A DNA stretch of 64,000 bases. Origin: an uncultured Akkermansia sp. Its GTDB lineage: Bacteria; Verrucomicrobiota; Verrucomicrobiia; Verrucomicrobiales; Akkermansiaceae. The stretch covers positions 1 to 64,000 of the forward strand of contig CAJKMG010000015.1 in the NCBI GenBank assembly GCA_905200945.1, written 5' to 3'. The notes under the pieces were generated by a model. That model did no database searches. It worked only from the letters and a program-made list of their open reading frames with translations, and was not told the origin of the DNA. Positions within the stretch are counted from its first letter, which is position 1; every line of letters begins with the position of its first letter. This document shows positions 1 through 8,309 of the stretch, in pieces. Both the position numbers and the translations under genes were made by a program.

Positions 1-679
1 CCTGACCCCCATTGCCAGGGTGCTGCTGGTCTCTCTGGCGCCGGAAATGCCCGGAGCCGTTGAATTCATTGAGAAAGCCACGGCCAGCGGTATCCGCTGC
101 TCCGCCGGGCACAGCGCCGCCACCCATGAAGACTTCAACAGGGCCAAGTCCGCGGGCCTGGTGCACCTGACCCATTACTGCAACCAGATGTCTCCCCTGC
201 ACCACCGTGAAATCGGCCTGGTGGGTTCCGGCCTGCTGGACAGGGAAATCAAGATTGAAATCATCTGCGACACCATCCACCTCTGCGCGGACATGCTCAA
301 AACCGTGTTCAAGAACAAGGATTCGGACCAGATGCTGATGATTACGGACTCCCTGGCCTGTTCCTGGATGCCGGACGGCCCCGGTGACCTGGGCGGCCTT
401 CCCATCATCGTGAAGGACGGCGTGGCCCGCCTGCAGGAATCCGGCGCACTGGCCGGCAGCACCCTCAAATACGCCCACGGCCTGAAAAACGTGCACCGCC
501 TGACCGGGAAACCCCTCAGTGACCTGGTGAAAGCCACCTCCTGGAACCAGGCGCAGTCCCTGGGCCTGGAAGGCCTGGGCAAAATCGCCCCCGGCTTCAC
601 GGCGGACATGGTTCTGCTGGACGATGACTTCAATACCTGCAAGGTATTCATCGACGGCGTGGAAAAATACAGCGCGTAA
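1..679 (+). CDS. nagA: N-acetylglucosamine-6-phosphate deacetylase, C-terminal part
   Basis: The reading frame is open from the first bases of the window, so the start lies outside and about 225 residues are visible. The protein hydrolyses GlcNAc-6-phosphate to glucosamine-6-phosphate and acetate in amino-sugar catabolism, in the cytoplasm. Visible hallmarks of the amidohydrolase family are SLAPE, the metal-site stretch GHSAAT, the run THYCNQMSPLHHRE (family form THLFNAMSPLHHRE) and the catalytic-Asp region MITDSLACSW. The C-terminus (GKIAPGFTADMVLLD) is the usual beta-sandwich return. A strong hairpin follows the stop. The role fits a mucin or host-glycan user. The family is confident; the missing N-terminus cannot be judged. 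Confidence 0.9.
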   Translation, partial: LTPIARVLLVSLAPEMPGAVEFIEKATASGIRCSAGHSAATHEDFNRAKSAGLVHLTHYCNQMSPLHHREIGLVGSGLLDREIKIEIICDTIHLCADMLKTVFKNKDSDQMLMITDSLACSWMPDGPGDLGGLPIIVKDGVARLQESGALAGSTLKYAHGLKNVHRLTGKPLSDLVKATSWNQAQSLGLEGLGKIAPGFTADMVLLDDDFNTCKVFIDGVEKYSA

Positions 680-689
680 CCGCGCTTCC

Positions 690-722
690 GCGCGCCGGAA
701 GGAGATGCCCCTTCCGGCGCGC
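690..722 (+). terminator. hairpin terminator after nagA
   Basis: Perfect 13-bp inverted repeat, arms 690-702 and 710-722, with a 7-base loop, 10 bases after the nagA stop. A C/T-rich tail follows instead of a pure U tract. It separates nagA from the lipoyl-protein gene at 761. Confidence 0.7.
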
Positions 723-760
723 CTTCCTCCCTCTTACCATATATTTTAACATTCACCTCC

Positions 761-1801
761 ATGGCTACTACCATTGAAATGCCCCGCCTGTCCGACTCCA
801 TGCACGAAGGCATCGTCCTGAGATGGAAGAAAAAAATAGGGGACTTCGTAGAAGTCGGCGACCACCTGGCCGACATTGAAACGGACAAGGCCCATGTGGA
901 ACTCCAGGCCTGCGAGGACGGCACCCTGACGGGAATCCTGGTGCCGGAAGGAGGTTCCGCCGCGGTGGGAACGCCCATTGCGTTGCTTCAGTCGGAATTC
1001 GGAACGGCCGCCTGCGGCTGTCCTCCGTGCCCGCCCGTAACATGCAGCCCGCTGGCCGCCAGGCTGGCGGCAGAAGCCGGATTAAATCCCGCCACGCTGC
1101 ACGGTACCGGCCCCCGTGGCAAAATCATGGCTGCGGATGTACGGGCCGCCTTGCGCCCCTCAGACGGCCCCGCCCGCCGGGTGCAGACCCCGCTGGCTCC
1201 CCGGGACACGCGCCACGCCACACGCGTAGACAACTTTTACCTGTACTCCCTGGAGGCGAACATGGCTTACCTGGCTGCCATCAGCACGCCCATCGCCGTC
1301 CAGTGCGAAAAACTCATCGGCGGCCGCTACAGCCTCTTTGACTACGTAGTGCGAGCCGCGGTGAAAGCATGCGTCAGCGAGCCGGAATGGCTGGCCGGAG
1401 ACGCCTCCGCGGAACTGCTCATGGTGCTGGACAAAGGGAAAAAATACGTCTTCATTGAAAACGCCTCCGGAAAGACGATTTACAACATCGCCATGGAACG
1501 CCTGGCCGCCCCCGCGGCAGGACCGCCTCCCGCAGGCAGCGCTGCTCCCAACATCCTGCTTTGCGACAGCGGCGTGAACGTGGAAGACCAGCGCGCCGTG
1601 CTGCCGGAAATGCCCCACAGCATCATCAGCATAGGAGGAACTACGCCGAAAACGGGCATTGAAGCGGGGCGTCCCGTGTCCAAGCTTGTCCTGCCCGTCA
1701 CCCTGTACGTGAACGCCAACATCCTGCCGGAATGCAAGGCGTCCAAAATCGCCGCCGAATTCAAAACCCTGCTGGAAAACCCGGTTCTCCTCCTCCTGTA
1801 G
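761..1801 (+). CDS. Lipoyl-domain E2-like protein with degenerate acyltransferase domain
   Basis: 346 residues. Residues 1-77 form a biotinyl/lipoyl domain with the attachment lysine K43 in IETDKA. Residues about 95-131 form a peripheral subunit-binding domain (RLAAEAGL...GTGPRGKI). The linker between them is Cys-rich (CGCPPCPPVTC). Residues about 150-346 resemble the fold of 2-oxoacid dehydrogenase E2 acyltransferases and keep the closing FKTLLENP element, but the catalytic HxxxDG motif that should precede it is replaced by a sequence around LYVNANIL. I therefore infer an E2 relative that can carry lipoate but probably not transfer acyl groups. No E1 or E3 gene is in the window. The ATG at 761 starts directly at the canonical MATTIEMP. 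Confidence 0.7.
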   Translation: MATTIEMPRLSDSMHEGIVLRWKKKIGDFVEVGDHLADIETDKAHVELQACEDGTLTGILVPEGGSAAVGTPIALLQSEFGTAACGCPPCPPVTCSPLAARLAAEAGLNPATLHGTGPRGKIMAADVRAALRPSDGPARRVQTPLAPRDTRHATRVDNFYLYSLEANMAYLAAISTPIAVQCEKLIGGRYSLFDYVVRAAVKACVSEPEWLAGDASAELLMVLDKGKKYVFIENASGKTIYNIAMERLAAPAAGPPPAGSAAPNILLCDSGVNVEDQRAVLPEMPHSIISIGGTTPKTGIEAGRPVSKLVLPVTLYVNANILPECKASKIAAEFKTLLENPVLLLL

Positions 1802-1864
1802 GGCTACCGGAATGTTCTGCTCTTTTCCTTGAACGCTCCGCTTCTTCCCCCTGTCTTACCAACC

Positions 1865-2428
1865 ATGAAAAAAGTCGCCATACTTGCCGCCCCCGGATTT
1901 GAAGAAATAGAACTCATGGCTCCGCTGGACATCCTGCGGCGCCTGAATATGGACGTAGTGCTTGCCGGCGTCCAGTCCGACAAGGTGGTCAGCACCCATG
2001 AAGTAACCGTCAGCACGGACACCATGCTGGACAAACTCCATGCTGACAAACTGGACGCCCTCATCCTGCCCGGCGGAGCGGGTTCCTGGGTACTCCGCGA
2101 CACGCCGGAAGTCATCCACCTGGTTAAAAAAATGCATGAAGCGGGCAAGCTGGTGGCCGCTATCTGCGCCGCCCCCATCGTTCTGGCCAAAGCAGGCCTG
2201 GTCAGGGACAGGAACGTCACGGCCTACCCGGCCCAGGATGTCTACCGGGAACTCAACGAAGCAGGCGCCCGCATCGTAAAGGATGAAAACGTGGTGCTGG
2301 ACGGCAATATGCTCACCGCCAACGGCCCCGGCGCCGCCATGCTCTTCGGCTACTCCATCGGGGAATATCTGGGGGAAGACCTCCAGGTGGCCCAGCTCAA
2401 AGAGCAGATGTGCTACACGGGCCTGTAG
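1865..2428 (+). CDS. DJ-1/PfpI family protein
   Basis: 187 residues from the ATG at 1865 (MKKVAILA); an upstream TTG at 1829 only adds residues unlike the family. The class I glutamine-amidotransferase-like fold is clear. E15 (PGFEEIE) and the nucleophile-elbow cysteine C101 (AAICAAP) match human DJ-1 E18 and C106, and the C-terminal TANGPGAAM motif is present. Relatives include DJ-1 deglycase/chaperones and ThiJ-like proteins that respond to oxidation or glyoxals; the substrate here is unknown. It lies 63 bases after the E2-like gene on the same strand, so co-transcription is likely. Confidence 0.85.
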   Translation: MKKVAILAAPGFEEIELMAPLDILRRLNMDVVLAGVQSDKVVSTHEVTVSTDTMLDKLHADKLDALILPGGAGSWVLRDTPEVIHLVKKMHEAGKLVAAICAAPIVLAKAGLVRDRNVTAYPAQDVYRELNEAGARIVKDENVVLDGNMLTANGPGAAMLFGYSIGEYLGEDLQVAQLKEQMCYTGL

Positions 2429-2484
2429 GGACGCTGACGGATATTCCGGCTTTTCCGCAAATCCCATGCGGAGCCGGAACAACA

Positions 2485-2511
2485 AGAAAAGAGGGGGGAT
2501 TTCCCCTTTTC
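2485..2511. terminator. bidirectional terminator between DJ-1 gene and convergent glycosyltransferase
   Basis: Hairpin of the form GAAAAGAGGGG-loop-CCCCTTTTC between two convergent genes. It gives a T-rich end on the plus strand and, by symmetry of the A/T flanks, on the minus strand. It overlaps the last bases of the minus-strand GT2 gene. Confidence 0.65.
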
Positions 2512-3586
2512 ACTTCATCAGGTGCCTTTTCAGGGTATAGTAAGCCCCCCGGCGCCCCTTGCGGGACGACATCAGGCGGGAATGCAGGGCAGAGAAAAAA
2601 TTGCTCCGGAAGGGGCAATCCAGCAGAAGGCGGCAAAAAGCCCGGTCCCACCGGTCCAGACGGGGAAGGACATTCTCCGCGCCCACCAGCTCCAGCCACT
2701 TTTTCCAGCCGGAAAGCAGGACCTCCCGGTCTTCCGGAGACACCCTGAAAAAGGCTCCTTCTTTCAGGATGAAATGCCTGCGCATCAACTCCATGCAGTA
2801 ATCCACCAGACCGAAGACGGCGGGTGAATCAAGCAGCCCCCGCTGCCCCCAGAAACGCGCCAGAGATTCCATGCCCATCAAATCCATGCGGAAATCCGCC
2901 AGGCGGGGATCTCTCCCGCAGGAGGAGGAGCCGGGGCGTTCCCGCCGATAGTGGTACAGCCGGTCGGGAATAGTCAAAAGCCGCGGAGCAAAAGTCAACA
3001 GCATCAAACAAAAATACAAATCCTCTCCCTGGCGCAATCCGGGAACAAAACGTAAACCGTTTTCTTCCAAAAGCTTCCTGCGAATCAGCTTATTCCACAC
3101 CGTCCCCGCGCACCGGCTCCAGGGCGTCCCCCTCCGGAACTGCTCCGCTTTTTCTTCCGGAAAAAATCCGGCTGACGGAGACCATCCGCTTTCAGGCATA
3201 TCCACATCCCCGCAGTCACAGAATTCATGGTATCCGCACACCGCTACGTCCGCATCTTTCTCTGCGGCCGCAGTAAACAGGCGCTGGAACATATTCCGTT
3301 CCACCATGTCGTCCGGATCCACAAAGCCGATATACTCTCCCACAGCCGCTTCCATGCCGCTGTTCCTCGCCACGGAAACACCGCTGTTTTTCTGGTCAAT
3401 TATCCGGACGCGGCCGTCCCTGTTCCTCCATCCGCGCAATATCTCCGCCGTATGGTCGGAAGAACCGTCATTGACGCAAATGATTTCTATATCTTCCATG
3501 CTCTGGCCGGTCAGGCTTTCCATACACTGGTCCAAATAGGCGGCAACATTATAGCAGGGAACAATGATGGAAACGGATACGCTCAT
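2510..3586 (-). CDS. Glycosyltransferase family 2
   Basis: 358 residues. An N-terminal GT-A fold opens with VSIIVPCYNVAAYLDQC and carries NDGSSD (about 39-44), the SVARNSGM nucleotide-sugar loop (about 71-78) and the metal-binding DPDD (90-93). It resembles the capsule/LPS GT2 enzymes that transfer a sugar from a UDP donor to a lipid-linked glycan at the inner face of the membrane. Donor and acceptor cannot be read. It is divergent from the plus-strand glycosyltransferase cluster starting at 3983 and probably serves the same glycan. The C-terminus has no membrane segment. Confidence 0.85.
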   Translation of the reverse strand: MSVSVSIIVPCYNVAAYLDQCMESLTGQSMEDIEIICVNDGSSDHTAEILRGWRNRDGRVRIIDQKNSGVSVARNSGMEAAVGEYIGFVDPDDMVERNMFQRLFTAAAEKDADVAVCGYHEFCDCGDVDMPESGWSPSAGFFPEEKAEQFRRGTPWSRCAGTVWNKLIRRKLLEENGLRFVPGLRQGEDLYFCLMLLTFAPRLLTIPDRLYHYRRERPGSSSCGRDPRLADFRMDLMGMESLARFWGQRGLLDSPAVFGLVDYCMELMRRHFILKEGAFFRVSPEDREVLLSGWKKWLELVGAENVLPRLDRWDRAFCRLLLDCPFRSNFFSALHSRLMSSRKGRRGAYYTLKRHLMK

Positions 3587-3982
3587 GGCGGAAGCATCCT
3601 TTTCTATCCGGATTGAAAATTTACATCAAGAAAAAACAGCAAAGCCATCTATCGGAAAACGGGAAAAGCAAAGGTGCGAGACTATTTCCGGGAAGAAATA
3701 CAAAGACAGTCCTCTCGAAGGGAGTTCCCCGGAAATGACGGAAATGGCGGGCGGCAGTACGTCTGCAATCCGGCAGAAAATTCAAACCGTCGGGAATACT
3801 CCGGCATCATCCGTAAAGGAGCTTTTTGATATTGCTTTTCAGTATGAATTTATTAAGTATTCAACCCTCGTCGCACAACGTATTCTTTTTTACGGCGGGA
3901 AAAATCTGCCCGGAACGGTAAAAAGAAAAAAATCGCCATCCGTATCAGGCGATATTCATGATATTACCTGCAATTTTTCACC
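3587..3982. other. divergent intergenic region, no supported gene
   Basis: 396 bases between two divergently transcribed glycosyltransferase genes, clearly AT-richer than the flanking genes. It should carry both promoters, but I see no pair of -35/-10 boxes good enough to call. A 140-codon frame crosses it but overlaps the GT2 gene, has no recognisable domain and uses atypical codons, so it is not called. Confidence 0.6.
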
Positions 3983-5191
3983 ATGAAACCGATTACACAT
4001 ACGCAGACGGTCATGCTCCGATTGCTGACCATGTGTATTCCGTTTCGGAATCTGCGTAAAAAAGGACGCGCTTTTCTGCGCGATTTCCTGGCCGACTACG
4101 ACCGGAACGCCCGCCGAAGTATGCGCGCATGGCGCAGGCATGCAGTAGCCAGCCGTACTATCCTTATTCTGGAACCCAATTATTGCCACGGGGAGGTCAT
4201 CCCCGGTTTTTGCCGCTATCTGCTTGACATGGGATACCGCGTTGATGTCCTGATGCATCACAGCTTGGCCAGGCAAGCGCCTTTGTGCTGTTTCAAGGAA
4301 AACGAGATCCATATCTTCACAGCCATGTGCACTTCATGGAAGCGCCTGGCCAAAGCTCCCGTCCTCAACCGGTACGAAGCCATTTTAGTATCAACATCCG
4401 CCTTTTATGACATTCCGGGATGGGCAGGTTTCCTTCGCATGACGGGGCTTGACAGATTCACCAATCTTCTGGCCGTCGAACATGAATTAAATGACATCCC
4501 ACGGTTCGGGGAAGAAGGGCTTGAACGGCAGGGACGTCTGCTGACGCTGGGCTCCTTTCCCAAAGGGACGATGGTCAATCCGCACTTTTTCGGGGAAATC
4601 CCGCCTGCGCCCAGGAACCGTGAACCCGTATTCATTACCGTAGGTTCCCTTTCCGCACAGCGGAAAAACCACAACCTCCTGATTGAGGCGCTGCAAACCA
4701 TCTACCATGAAGGCCACAGGGACTTTTCCGTCATCATCGTAGGGGAAGGAGAACTGGGAGAAATTCCCGGCCACCTGCGCCCCTTCCTGCATGTGGCCGG
4801 AAAACTCGACTTCCCTGCCATGTACGAGGCCATGAGGCGAGCGGACTATTTCCTGCCTCTCCTTGATCCCGGCAATCCGGCGCACAACCGCTACATTACC
4901 ACCGGCATCACCGGGTCCGCCCTGCTTATTTACGGATTTGCGAAGATTCCGGTCATCCATGAAAAATTCGCTTCCTTCTACGGCTTTAATGACCGGAACG
5001 CACTTCTTTACGGGGAAGAAACGCTTGGCGGCGCCATGCTCCGCGCCATCAGGCAAACGGAGGAGGAATACGCGGAAATGCAGCAGGCGCTTCTCCAATT
5101 GAGCAGGGATATTGACAGGGAATCCCGCTCCAACCTGAAACGGGCTCTTGCCTCATGCACCCCCTCCGAACCTCAACAGTCCCGCCAATGA
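3983..5191 (+). CDS. Glycosyltransferase, GT4-like (GT-B fold)
   Basis: 402 residues. The C-terminal half has the GT-B layout: VFITVGSLSAQRKNHNLLIEAL (about 212-233, the usual first strand and loop of the nucleotide-sugar domain), then VIIVGEGE, LHVAGKL and an ADYFLPLLDP segment where EX7E glycosyltransferases carry their donor site. The N-terminal half (RTILILEPNYCHGEVIPGFCRYLLDMGYRVDVL) is a plausible acceptor domain. Its stop overlaps the next start as ATGA, so the two are translationally coupled. The substrate is unknown. It is the first gene of the plus-strand glycan cluster. Confidence 0.7.
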   Translation: MKPITHTQTVMLRLLTMCIPFRNLRKKGRAFLRDFLADYDRNARRSMRAWRRHAVASRTILILEPNYCHGEVIPGFCRYLLDMGYRVDVLMHHSLARQAPLCCFKENEIHIFTAMCTSWKRLAKAPVLNRYEAILVSTSAFYDIPGWAGFLRMTGLDRFTNLLAVEHELNDIPRFGEEGLERQGRLLTLGSFPKGTMVNPHFFGEIPPAPRNREPVFITVGSLSAQRKNHNLLIEALQTIYHEGHRDFSVIIVGEGELGEIPGHLRPFLHVAGKLDFPAMYEAMRRADYFLPLLDPGNPAHNRYITTGITGSALLIYGFAKIPVIHEKFASFYGFNDRNALLYGEETLGGAMLRAIRQTEEEYAEMQQALLQLSRDIDRESRSNLKRALASCTPSEPQQSRQ

Positions 5192-6243
5192 CCCGCTCCT
5201 GCCCGTCACAGCCCCAGGTTTCCGTCATCGTTCCCGTTTACAATCAGGAACGATATCTTGAAGAGTGCATCAGCAGCATACGCCGGCAAACCCTTACGGA
5301 GTGGGAATGCCTCATCGTCAACGACGGTTCCTCCGACTCGTCGGGAGAAATCGCCCGGCGCTTTTCAAAGGAGGACTCAAGAATCCGCTGCTTCGAACAG
5401 GAAAACAGGGGCGTTTCCTCCGCCCGCAATCTGGGCATGCGGCACGCTTCCGGGCGCTATTTGTGTTTCGTTGACGGTGATGATTTTATCGACGCGGCCT
5501 TTCTTAAACATCTTCTGGACGCCTCGGACCGCGGAGCAAGCGATTTGACCGTAGCGGGTAAACTGTTCTGCGACAGGTTTCCGCCGGATAAAATCCCCGC
5601 CCTGCCCACCTGCGGCATATTTCTGCGCCGGGAGTTCCCCTTGAAAAACAATCTGGAATTCCCGGAAGGCATTCACCCCTGTGAAGACGGCCTCTTCTCG
5701 CATTTCGCGCTCGCGCTGGCAGAAAAAATCTCCTTCTGTCCGGAAGCCGTTTACCATTACCGCCAGCATGAACAGGGAAACCACCACCAGATAAGGAAAA
5801 GAACCGCCGATATTTTGGACATGATTCCCCGGTGGCTTTCCCTGATTGAAGAGTTTTATGAACAACGCCGGCTCTGGACAAGAAAAGCCGGCCATCTTGT
5901 CCGCTTTGTAGAGCATGAACCATTTGAACTGAGACTGCTTGACATGCCTTTCTCTCCCGGGGAGCAGGAAATGCTTTACGGCATCATCCGGGACTTCCTG
6001 AACGCCCATTGCACGAACGCCGAGTGCCGGAGAGAGTCTCTTCATCGTCCTTTCCGCCTGTTGTTGAAATCCACCAGCTTTTCAGACTTCGGAAGAAGGC
6101 TCCGGAAGGCCGGCAGGAACACCGGAATCCTCTGGAAGCTTCTTCCTTTCTGCCCTGTTCCTTCATGGAGAAGGAATGGCCGGGTACGGCTGCGGCAAAT
6201 ACGCGGACAACTGGAGGGCATACGCGGGAATATTCCGTTTTAA
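5188..6243 (+). CDS. Glycosyltransferase family 2
   Basis: 351 residues from the ATG at 5188, chosen because it overlaps the previous stop as ATGA and begins 11 residues before VSVIVPVYNQERYLEEC; an in-frame ATG at 5155 is possible. The GT-A motifs are NDGSSD (45-50), GVSSARNLGM (about 75-84) and the DXD-type DGDD (96-99). A conserved CEDGLFSHFAL segment near the middle matches the ED acceptor region of capsule GT2 enzymes. It likely adds one sugar to the same surface glycan as its neighbours. Confidence 0.85.
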   Translation: MTRSCPSQPQVSVIVPVYNQERYLEECISSIRRQTLTEWECLIVNDGSSDSSGEIARRFSKEDSRIRCFEQENRGVSSARNLGMRHASGRYLCFVDGDDFIDAAFLKHLLDASDRGASDLTVAGKLFCDRFPPDKIPALPTCGIFLRREFPLKNNLEFPEGIHPCEDGLFSHFALALAEKISFCPEAVYHYRQHEQGNHHQIRKRTADILDMIPRWLSLIEEFYEQRRLWTRKAGHLVRFVEHEPFELRLLDMPFSPGEQEMLYGIIRDFLNAHCTNAECRRESLHRPFRLLLKSTSFSDFGRRLRKAGRNTGILWKLLPFCPVPSWRRNGRVRLRQIRGQLEGIRGNIPF

Positions 6244-6263
6244 CCCCTTTTCCCTGCTTGAAC

Positions 6264-7160
6264 ATGGCAAAGAAAAAAGAATTGGTCATGCGCCTTTTCG
6301 GAGGGCTGGGAAACCAGCTGTTCCAATACGCCTTTCTCTTCGCGCTCTCCCGGCAAGGGGAAAAAGCAAGGCTGGAAGCCTCATCATATGAACATGATGA
6401 CAAGAGGGTCTGCGAACTCCATCACTTCCACATTTCCCTTCCCATTGAAGGGGGCCCTCCCTCCTGGGCTTTCCGCAAGTCCCGCATTCCCGCCTGCCTG
6501 CGTTCCCTGTTCGCCGCCCCCAAATATCCTCATTTCCGGGAGGAAAAACGGCACGGGTTCAATCCCGGCCTCACGGTCCCTCCCCGCTGCCATACCTATT
6601 TCAAGGGATATTTTCAAACGGAACAATACTTCCTCCACTGCCGGGAACAGCTTTGCAGGGAATTCCGTCTAAAAACTCCCCTGACTCCGGAAAACGCCCG
6701 CATTCTTGAAGATATCCGTTCCTGCTGCTCCATTTCCCTGCACATCCGCAGAACGGATTACCTCTCCAACCCCTACCTTTCTCCGCCGCCGCTGGAATAC
6801 TATCTCCGGAGCATGGCTGAAATGGAAGGAAGGCTGCGGGCGGCAGGCGTTCCTCAGGAATCCCTGCGTTACTTCATCTTCTCGGACGACATAGAATGGG
6901 CCCGGCAAAACCTGAGGCCCGCCCTGCCCCATGTCCATGTGGATATCAATGACGGCGGCGCCGGCTACTTCGACTTGGAGCTGATGCGAAACTGCCGCCA
7001 CCACATCATCGCCAACAGCACGTTCTCCTGGTGGGCGGCCTGGCTCAACGAACACGCAGAGAAAATCGTCATCGCGCCGCGCATCTGGTTCAACAGAAAT
7101 GAAGACGACCGGTACCATACGGACGACGCGCTCATCCCCGGCTCATGGCTCCGGATATAA
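6264..7160 (+). CDS. Glycosyltransferase family 11, probable alpha-1,2-fucosyltransferase
   Basis: 298 residues from the ATG at 6264 (MAKKKELVMRLFGGLGNQLFQYAF). The upstream open frame to 6009 lies over the previous gene and is not used. Diagnostic features are GGLGNQLFQYAF at the N-terminus, the HxRRxD motif HIRRTD at 160-165 (GDP-fucose binding in GT11), the FSDD stretch near 207, and NSTFSWWAAWL at about 251-261. GT11 enzymes transfer fucose from GDP-fucose to galactose in alpha-1,2 linkage, as in O-antigens and H-antigen mimics. The acceptor here is unknown. Confidence 0.88.
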   Translation: MAKKKELVMRLFGGLGNQLFQYAFLFALSRQGEKARLEASSYEHDDKRVCELHHFHISLPIEGGPPSWAFRKSRIPACLRSLFAAPKYPHFREEKRHGFNPGLTVPPRCHTYFKGYFQTEQYFLHCREQLCREFRLKTPLTPENARILEDIRSCCSISLHIRRTDYLSNPYLSPPPLEYYLRSMAEMEGRLRAAGVPQESLRYFIFSDDIEWARQNLRPALPHVHVDINDGGAGYFDLELMRNCRHHIIANSTFSWWAAWLNEHAEKIVIAPRIWFNRNEDDRYHTDDALIPGSWLRI

Positions 7161-7184
7161 CCCCGTTTCCTTACGCAGCAGACC

Positions 7185-8309
7185 ATGTCCTCTCCCCTCA
7201 TTTCCGTCATCGTCCCCATCTACAACATGGAGTCCCTTCTTCCGCGCTGTCTGGACAGCCTGGCGGCACAAACCCTCCGCAACCTGGAAATCATCTGCGT
7301 GGACGACGGTTCGACTGACGGGTCCGGAGGCATCGTCCGGAAATATGCTTCCGGAGACAGCCGTTTCCGCCTGATTACACAGGAAAATTCCGGCAGGGCG
7401 GAAGCCCGCAACGCGGGAATCAGGGCAGCCGCGGCGCCCTATCTGGGTTTTGCGGATCCGGATGACTACGTTGAGCCGGACATGTATGAACGGCTCTACC
7501 GGCTGGCGGAAGAAAGCGGGGCGGACATGGTCCAATGTTCCTATTCCCCCTTCCTTCCGGCTGAAAGCGGAGAATCATGCGGAATGGCTGAGGAAAAGCT
7601 CCTTCATATAGAACATACCGCCTGTGACGGCGTCTTTGCGGAGAAAGACGAAATATTCAAGCTCTTTCTGGAAGACAGGATCACCGGCGTAGTCTGGAGC
7701 AAATTGTTCAGGAGAATCCTCCCCGGTTGTTCCGCCCCCCTGGAAGTGCGCCTACCTTCTTCCTTCACCAGCGGGGAAGACACCCTGTACGTTTCCCGGG
7801 CCATCGCCCGCTGCCGCCGCATCGCCCTTACCTCTGAAAAACTTTACCACTACGGACTGGGCGGCCCCCAATCCGTTTCTTCGCGCAACCGGAAAGCGGA
7901 AACCCGGCCCGCAAGCTATTACGCCGTATTCGAGATGCTCACCAGGGAAAAACTCCGGGAAGGGGTTCTGGGCAGCAACCGCACGGCCTACATGAACTAT
8001 ATTGTCCCTCTGCTTTTTCCGGACAATGAAATGCCGGCCGGGCGGCTCCGGCATTGGGCGGAACTCTGGCGGGAGGCGGGCATCACTTCCGAACACGTTT
8101 GCGGGATTCCCAGGGAACAGCGGGCTTACCTTGAGGCCGCCCTGGCCGGACGGTGGATTTACCTGCGCTTCCTTCAATGCTTCTGGAAGTTCAAAACCGC
8201 CAGAAGGAAAATGTTCCGGCTGAGGTTTTCCAAAAACGGAATAGACACCCTCCAAATCCTCGGATGCACTCTTTACTCCGCAAAGAGAAACTCCCGTTCA
8301 TCCCTGTAA
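7185..8309 (+). CDS. Glycosyltransferase family 2
   Basis: 374 residues. LISVIVPIYNMESLLPRCLDSL opens a GT-A domain, followed by VDDGSTDGS (39-47), GRAEARNAGI and DPDD (91-94) as the metal site. The middle GVVWSKLFRR and SGEDTLYVSRAI stretches are typical of WaaE/EpsJ-like capsule transferases. It starts 24 bases after the fucosyltransferase, and its last 46 bases overlap the next gene, so the set reads as one operon. The sugar specificity cannot be read. Confidence 0.87.
   Translation: MSSPLISVIVPIYNMESLLPRCLDSLAAQTLRNLEIICVDDGSTDGSGGIVRKYASGDSRFRLITQENSGRAEARNAGIRAAAAPYLGFADPDDYVEPDMYERLYRLAEESGADMVQCSYSPFLPAESGESCGMAEEKLLHIEHTACDGVFAEKDEIFKLFLEDRITGVVWSKLFRRILPGCSAPLEVRLPSSFTSGEDTLYVSRAIARCRRIALTSEKLYHYGLGGPQSVSSRNRKAETRPASYYAVFEMLTREKLREGVLGSNRTAYMNYIVPLLFPDNEMPAGRLRHWAELWREAGITSEHVCGIPREQRAYLEAALAGRWIYLRFLQCFWKFKTARRKMFRLRFSKNGIDTLQILGCTLYSAKRNSRSSL

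Noticed and set aside
3564..3986. 140-codon frame between divergent glycosyltransferases
   Set aside because: It overlaps the GT2 start, has no ribosome-binding site or domain, and occupies the region that must hold two promoters.
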